Shown here piece by piece: positions 59,675 to 64,000 of a stretch of 64,000 nt of DNA. This DNA comes from Hevea brasiliensis (Eukaryota > Streptophyta > Magnoliopsida > Malpighiales > Euphorbiaceae). Within the stretch, counting starts at the first letter, position 1, and each line of letters begins with the position of its first letter. The notes beneath the pieces are model-generated. The model ran no database searches and had not been told where the DNA came from. It worked only from the letters and a program-made list of their open reading frames with translations. The position numbers and the translations under genes were made by a program. The stretch spans positions 123,762,394 through 123,826,393 of the forward strand of contig NC_079493.1 in assembly GCF_030052815.1 (NCBI RefSeq). The letters run 5' to 3'.

Positions 59675-60430
59675 GATTTATATGGCTCCAAAGAAAAAAG
59701 GAAGAGGTGAGTGTAGCAAAGATAAGAGTAGCAGTGAAGGTCAAAGTAGCAAGGTAAACCGAAAACTGCCCTCCCCTAGAAATAAGAATGATTTTTACCT
59801 ATTTGCTTCAAACATTATGTTCTTCCAGTGTGGGCTTTCGGATTTTGACTATTGTTGGTTTTTGTTTTCAACCGTTGATAATTTTCTGGACTATTTTATG
59901 TTATTAATGGGATGTATGAAGTGGGTTTTTGGGACTTGGTCTGAAAATGCTCCCAAACCAGATAACTGCACTACTCTCCATTCTTTTTGCAGCTTCCACC
60001 TCATAGGCATTCCATGTCCCTATACCACCGCAGTAACCACTACCAAAAACCCACTTCAAGAAGTTGATTATTTTTTTTTTTTTTAAGAAGCTGAAAGTTG
60101 ATTGCTACAAACTTTTTTGCTTTTGAGGTTTTTACTTATCTGTACTCACATTTAGTAACTGATTGCTATGGAAAAAAAAAAGTGTCTAGCCAAAGAGTCA
60201 CTAGTGGTAGGCCTAGAGTCTAGAACCTAGCCAAAACTCTATTGTCAACTCACAAAAGCGACATAAAAGCACGAGACTAATATATTGTCCTGCTATCCAA
60301 AGGTTGTTCAAATATGCTATCAAAAGATCGAGATATCGATTGCATAGTATCGCGTGAAAATATGGTTTTGAAACACTCATTTCGTTTGTATTGATTAAAT
60401 AATTTTAAAAATATTTACATATTTTCTTGA
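59675..60430 (+). repeat. Monomer unit 80 (756 bp, class B)
   Basis: ATG frame 59682-60086 is open for 134 codons. It has GATAAGAGTAGCAG as in unit 52 and CATTATGTTC as in unit 53, so it is mosaic. The tail has CGACATAAAAGCACG and an ATCGAT-type block. Confidence 0.95.
60326..60354 (+). other. ATCGAT-type replaced block
   Basis: It reads GATCGAGATATCGATTGCAT, then the normal TATCGCG. Confidence 0.8.
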
Positions 60431-61184
60431 GATTTATGTGGCTCCAAAGAAAAAGGAAGAGGTGAGTGTAGCAAAGATCGAGTAGTAGTGAAGGTCAAGG
60501 TAGCAAGGTAAAGCAAAACTGCTCTCCCCTAGAAATAAGTATGATTTTTACCTATTTGCTTCAAACAATATGTTCTTCCAGTATGGGCTTTCGGATTTTG
60601 ACAATTGTTGGTTTTTGTTTTCTGCCGTTGATAATTTTCTGGACTATGTTATGCTATTAATGGGATCTAAGAAGTGGGTTTTTGGGACTTGGTCTGAAAA
60701 TGCTCCCAAACCAAACAACTGCACTACTCTCCATTCTTTTTGCAGCTTCCACCTCATAGGCATTCCATGTCCCTACACCACCGCAGTCACCACTACCAAA
60801 AACCCACATCAAGAAGTTGATTATTTTTTTTTTTTTTAAGAAGCTGAAAGTTGATTACTACAAACTTTTTTGCTTTTGAGGTTTTTAATTATCTGTATTC
60901 ACATTTAGTAACTGATTGCTAAGGAAAAAAAAAAAGTGTCTAGCCAAAGAGCCACTAGTGGTAGGCCTAGAGTCTAGAACATAGCCAAAACTCTATTGCC
61001 AACTCATAAAAGCAGCAAAAATGCCTGAGACTAGTATATTGTCTGTCTATCCAAAGGTTGTTCAAATATGCTATCAAAAGATCAGCATATCAGTGCATAG
61101 TATCGCGTGAAAATATGGTTTTTAAACACTCACTTCGTTGGTATTGATTAAATAATTTTAAAAGTATTTACATATTTTCTTCAG
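60431..61184 (+). repeat. Monomer unit 81 (754 bp, class AB)
   Basis: The frame from 60438 is broken by a lost A in AAGAAAAAGG and stops at TAG. It has AAGATCGAG and GTAAAGCAAAAC, and the acceptor is altered to TTCTTGAG. The downstream frame is 60570-60839. Confidence 0.95.
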
Positions 61185-61936
61185 GATTTATGTGGCTTCA
61201 AAGAAAAAAGGAAGAGGTGAGTGTAGCAAAGATCAGAGTAGTAGTGAAGGTCAAAGTAGCAAGGTAAACCGAAAACTGCTCTCCCCTAGAAATAAGTATG
61301 ATTTTTACCAATTTGTTTCAAACAATATGTTCTTCCAGTATGGGCTTTCGGATTTTGACTATTGTTGGTTTTTATTTTCAGCCGTTGATAATTTTCTGGA
61401 CTATGTTATGTTATTAATGGGATCTAAGAAGTGGATTTTTGGGACTTGGTCTGAAAATGCTCCCAAACCAAACAACTGCACTACTCTCCATTCTTTTTGC
61501 AGCTTCCACCTCATAGGCATTCGATGTCCCTATACCACCGCAGTCACCACTACCAAAAACCCACTTCAAGAAGTTGATTATTTTTTTTTTTTAAGAAGCT
61601 GAAAGTTGATTACTACAAGCTTTTTTGCTTTTGAGGTTTTTAATTATCTGTACTCACATTTAGTAACTGATTGCTAAGGAAAAAAAAAGTGTCTAGCCAA
61701 AGAGCCACTAGTGGTAGGCCTAGAGTCTAGAACTTAGCCAAAACTCAATTGTCAACTCACAAAAGCAGCAAAAAGCCTGAGACTATTATATTGTCTGTCT
61801 ATCCAAAGGTTGTTCAAATATGCTATCAAAAGATCAGCATATCAGTGCATAGTATCTCGTGAAAATATGGTTTTTAAACACTCATTTCGTTGGTATTGAT
61901 TAAATAATTTTAAAAGTATTTACATATTTTCTTCAG
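61185..61936 (+). repeat. Monomer unit 82 (752 bp, class AB)
   Basis: The anchor is GTGGCTTCAAAG. The GTG frame 61192-61602 is open for 136 codons. Confidence 0.95.
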
Positions 61937-62695
61937 GATTTATATGGCTCCAAAGAAAAAAGGAAGAGGTGAGTGTAGCAAAGATCAGAGTAGTAGTGAA
62001 GGTCAAAGTAGCAAGGTAAACTGAAAACTGCCCTCCCCTAGAAATAATAATGATTTTTACCTATTTGCTTCAAACAATATGTTCTTCCAGTGTGGGCTTT
62101 CGGATTTTGACTATTGTTGGTTTTTGTTTTCAACCGTTGATAATTTTCGGGACTATGTTATGTTATTAATGGGATCTAAGAAGTGGGTTTTTGGGACTTG
62201 GCCTGAAAATGCTACCAAACCAGACAACTGCACTACTCTCCATTCTTTTTGCAGCTTCCACCTCATAGGCATTCCATGTCCCTATACCACCGCAGTAACC
62301 ACTACCAAAAACCCACTTCAAGAAGTTGATTTTTTTTTTTTTTTTTAGGAAGCTGAAAGTTGATTGCTACAAACTTTTTTGCTTTTGAGGTTTTTAATTA
62401 TCTGTACTCACATTTAGTTACTGATTGCTATGGAAAAAATAAAAAGTGTCTAGCCAAAGAGCCACTAGTGGTAGGCCTAGAGTCTAGAACTTAGCCAAAA
62501 CTCTATTGTCAACTCATAAAAGAAGCAAAAAAGCCTGAGACTTGTATATTGTCTGTCTATCCAAAAGTTGTTAAAATATGCTATCAAAAGATCGAGATAT
62601 CGATTGCATAGTATCGCGTGAAAATATGGTTTTTAAACACTCATTTCGTTGGTATTGATTAAATAATTTTAAAAGTATTTACATATTTTCTTCAG
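61937..62695 (+). repeat. Monomer unit 83 (759 bp, class B)
   Basis: The frame stops at AACTGA, and the downstream frame is 62079-62348. It has the longest T-run region and the AATAAA-containing A-run. The tail has an ATCGAT-type block absent from unit 72. Confidence 0.95.
62590..62618 (+). other. ATCGAT-type replaced block
   Basis: It reads GATCGAGATATCGATTGCAT, then the normal TATCGCG. The paralogous site before unit 73 (about 54308) is normal. Confidence 0.8.
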
Positions 62696-63441
62696 GATTT
62701 ATATGGCTCCAAAGAAAAAAGGAAGAGGTGAGTGTAGCAAAAATCAGAGTAGTAGTGAAGGTCAAAGTAGCAAGGTAAACCGAAAACTGCTCTCCCGTTG
62801 AAATAAGTATGATTTTTACCTATTTGCTTCAAACAATATGTTCTTCCAGTATGGGCTTTTGGATTTTGACTATTGTTGGTTTTTGTTTTAAGCCGTTGAT
62901 AATTTTCTTGACTATGTTATGTTATTAATGGGATCTAAGAAGTGGGTTTTTTGGACTTGGTCTGAAAATGCTCCCAAACCAAACAACTACACTACTCTCC
63001 ATTCTTTTTGCAGCTTCCACCTCATAGGCATTCCATGTCCCTATACCACCGCAGTCACCACTACCAAAAACCCACTTCAAGAAGTTGATTATTTTTTTAA
63101 GAAGTGAAAGTTGATTACTACAAGCTTTTTGCTTTTGAGGTTTTTAATTATCTGTACTCACATTTAGTAGCGATTGCTAAGGAAAAAAAAAAGTGTCTAG
63201 CCAAAGAGCAACTAGTGGTAGGCCTAGAGTCTAGAACTTAGCCAAAACTCTATTGTCAACTCACAAAAGCAGCAAAAAAGCCTGAGACTATTATATTGTC
63301 TATCTATCCAAAGGTTGTTCAAATATGCTATCACAAGATCAGCATATCAGTGCATAGTATCGCGTGAAAATATGGTTTTTAAACACTCATTTCGTTGGTA
63401 TTGATTAAATAACATTAAAAGTGTTTACATATTTTCTTCAG
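62696..63441 (+). repeat. Monomer unit 84 (746 bp, class B)
   Basis: The frame stops at CGTTGAAAT, and the tail frame is 62919-63107. Small losses (7-T run, GAAGTGAAAG, TAGTAGCGATTG) separate it from unit 73. Confidence 0.95.
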
Positions 63442-64000
63442 GATTTATATGGCTCCAAAGAAAAAAGGAAGAGGTGAGTGTAGCAAAGATCAGAGTAGTA
63501 GTGAAGGTCAAAGTAGCAAGGTAAACCGAAAACTGCCCTCCCCTAGAAATAAGTATGATTTTTACCTATTTGCTTCAAACAATATGTTCTTCCAGTATGG
63601 GCTTTCGGATTTTGACTATTTTTGGTTTTTGTTTTAAGCCGTTGATAATTTTCTGGACTATGTTATGTAATTAATGGGATCTAAGAAGTGGATTTTTGGG
63701 ACTTGGTCTGAAAATGCTCCCAAACCAAACAACTGCACTACTCTCCATTCTTTTTGCAGCTTCCACCTCATAGGCATTCCATGTCCCTGTACCACCGCAG
63801 TCACCATTACCAAAAACCCACTTCAACAAGTTGATTTTTTTTTTTTTTAAGAAGTTTAAGGTTGATTACTGCAAGCTTTTTTGCTTTTGAGGTTTTTAAT
63901 TATACGTACTCACATTTAGTAACGATTGCTAAGGAAAAAAAGTGTCTAGCCAAAGAGCCACTAGTGGTAGGCCTAGAGTCTAGAACTTAGCCAAAACTCT
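63442..64000 (+). repeat. Monomer unit 85 (partial at right edge, class B)
   Basis: ATG frame 63449-63637 has 62 codons and stops at TTTTAAGCC. The unit is cut inside the conserved segment after TCTAGAAC. Confidence 0.95.

Larger units (their letters stand above)
1..64000 (+). repeat. Tandem satellite array, ~753-bp monomer, 85 anchored copies
   Basis: The window is a continuous head-to-tail array. The anchor GTG/ATG-GCTCCAAAG occurs 85 times on the + strand (a few copies read GCACCAAAG, ACTCCAAAG, GATCCAAAG, GCTTCAAAG or GCTCTAAAG), and the most common spacing is 753 bp. Copies differ by scattered substitutions, A- and T-run length changes and a few deletions. No unique flank, inversion or foreign insertion is seen, so the array extends past both ends. 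No shorter sub-repeat is evident inside the monomer. In the unit entries, each unit runs from the G after the acceptor CAG to the base before the next such G. Class A means GTG + GAGAGT, AB means GTG + GTGAG, and B means ATG + GTGAG. Confidence 0.98.
61852..64000 (+). repeat. Block H6, copy 2 (units 83-85)
   Basis: Counterpart of units 72-74, cut by the right edge of the window. Confidence 0.88.

Noticed and set aside
525..63637. Treating each MAPKKK frame as a separate protein-coding gene (a 29-member or larger gene cluster)
   Set aside because: The frames are copies of one satellite segment, most are broken, many start only at GTG, they run into a poly-T tract, and they cross likely splice donors. 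Two examples are listed as low-confidence CDS instead.
1..64000. 5S rRNA repeat or other multicopy RNA gene array (unit size is similar to some 5S repeats)
   Set aside because: No 5S-like or snRNA-like segment was found in the monomer on either strand.
1..64000. CRISPR array or bacterial repeat
   Set aside because: The period is ~753 bp with no spacer structure, and composition and splice-like signals are eukaryotic.
1..64000. Transposable element array (LTR, terminal inverted repeats, SINE tails)
   Set aside because: No terminal repeats, target-site duplications or transposase/RT-like frames. The A/T runs are internal and in fixed register with the monomer.

Overview
The whole 64 kb is one uninterrupted head-to-tail tandem array of a roughly 753-bp, AT-rich monomer. 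I anchored every copy on the block around GTG/ATG-GCTCCAAAG and count 85 anchors (525, 1278, 2031 ... 62703, 63449), all on the + strand. Most spacings are 750-754 bp; the outliers are 641 bp (twice), 731-735 bp (three) and 756-759 bp. There is no unique flanking DNA at either end, no inversion, no inserted transposon, and no recognisable rRNA, tRNA, CRISPR or conventional multi-domain gene. This is a eukaryotic satellite or macrosatellite. The species cannot be named from the sequence. Splice-like signals and CpG sites that repeatedly appear as TpG or CpA fit a genome with introns and CpG methylation (vertebrate or plant), but this is inference.

Monomer layout, numbered from the exon-like block: (i) a pyrimidine-rich acceptor (TTTTCTTCAG) followed by a 79-nt block ending AAG|GTAAAC; (ii) an AT-rich stretch with a second acceptor-like TTTTGTTTTCAG and a third TTTTTGCAG; (iii) a run of 7-18 T; (iv) about 85-100 bp later a run of 7-12 A; (v) a palindrome cluster CCACTAGTGG / TAGGCCTA / TCTAGA; (vi) a conserved segment with ATCGCGTG and TTTCGTTGG or TTTCGTTTG; then the next acceptor. 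An unspliced frame of up to 147 codons (MAPKKKGRGE...) runs through (i)-(iii). By my count it stays open for at least 125 codons in 29 of 85 units and is broken in the rest by stops, indels or deletions, so I do not regard it as a proven gene.

Units fall into three exon-block types. A is GTG plus GAGAGT (15 units, concentrated at the left). AB is GTG plus GTGAG (17 units). B is ATG plus GTGAG (53 units, nearly all of the right half). In 70 units the single A-to-T change gives a strong 5' splice-site match (AG|GTGAG). The monomer therefore looks like an amplified exon-plus-intron fragment, although no transcript can be shown.

Larger structure: shared private variants show segmental duplications inside the array. 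These are 4 units copied at about 4.5 kb distance (8.7-11.75 kb and 13.2-16.3 kb), a 7-unit direct duplication of about 5.14 kb (19.16-24.29 and 24.30-29.17 kb), a 3-unit duplication of about 2.25 kb (38.63-40.89 and 40.89-43.14 kb), an 8-versus-7-unit duplication of about 6.0 kb (44.45-50.46 and 50.46-55.66 kb), and a partial further copy at 61.85-64.0 kb. Single-unit duplications (units 46/47, 64/65) and long-range mosaics (units 51 and 78, about 20.3 kb apart) also occur. Several units carry complex changes at the same fixed sites that their recent paralogues lack. These are either short gene-conversion tracts or systematic consensus errors, so fine-scale differences should be read with care.
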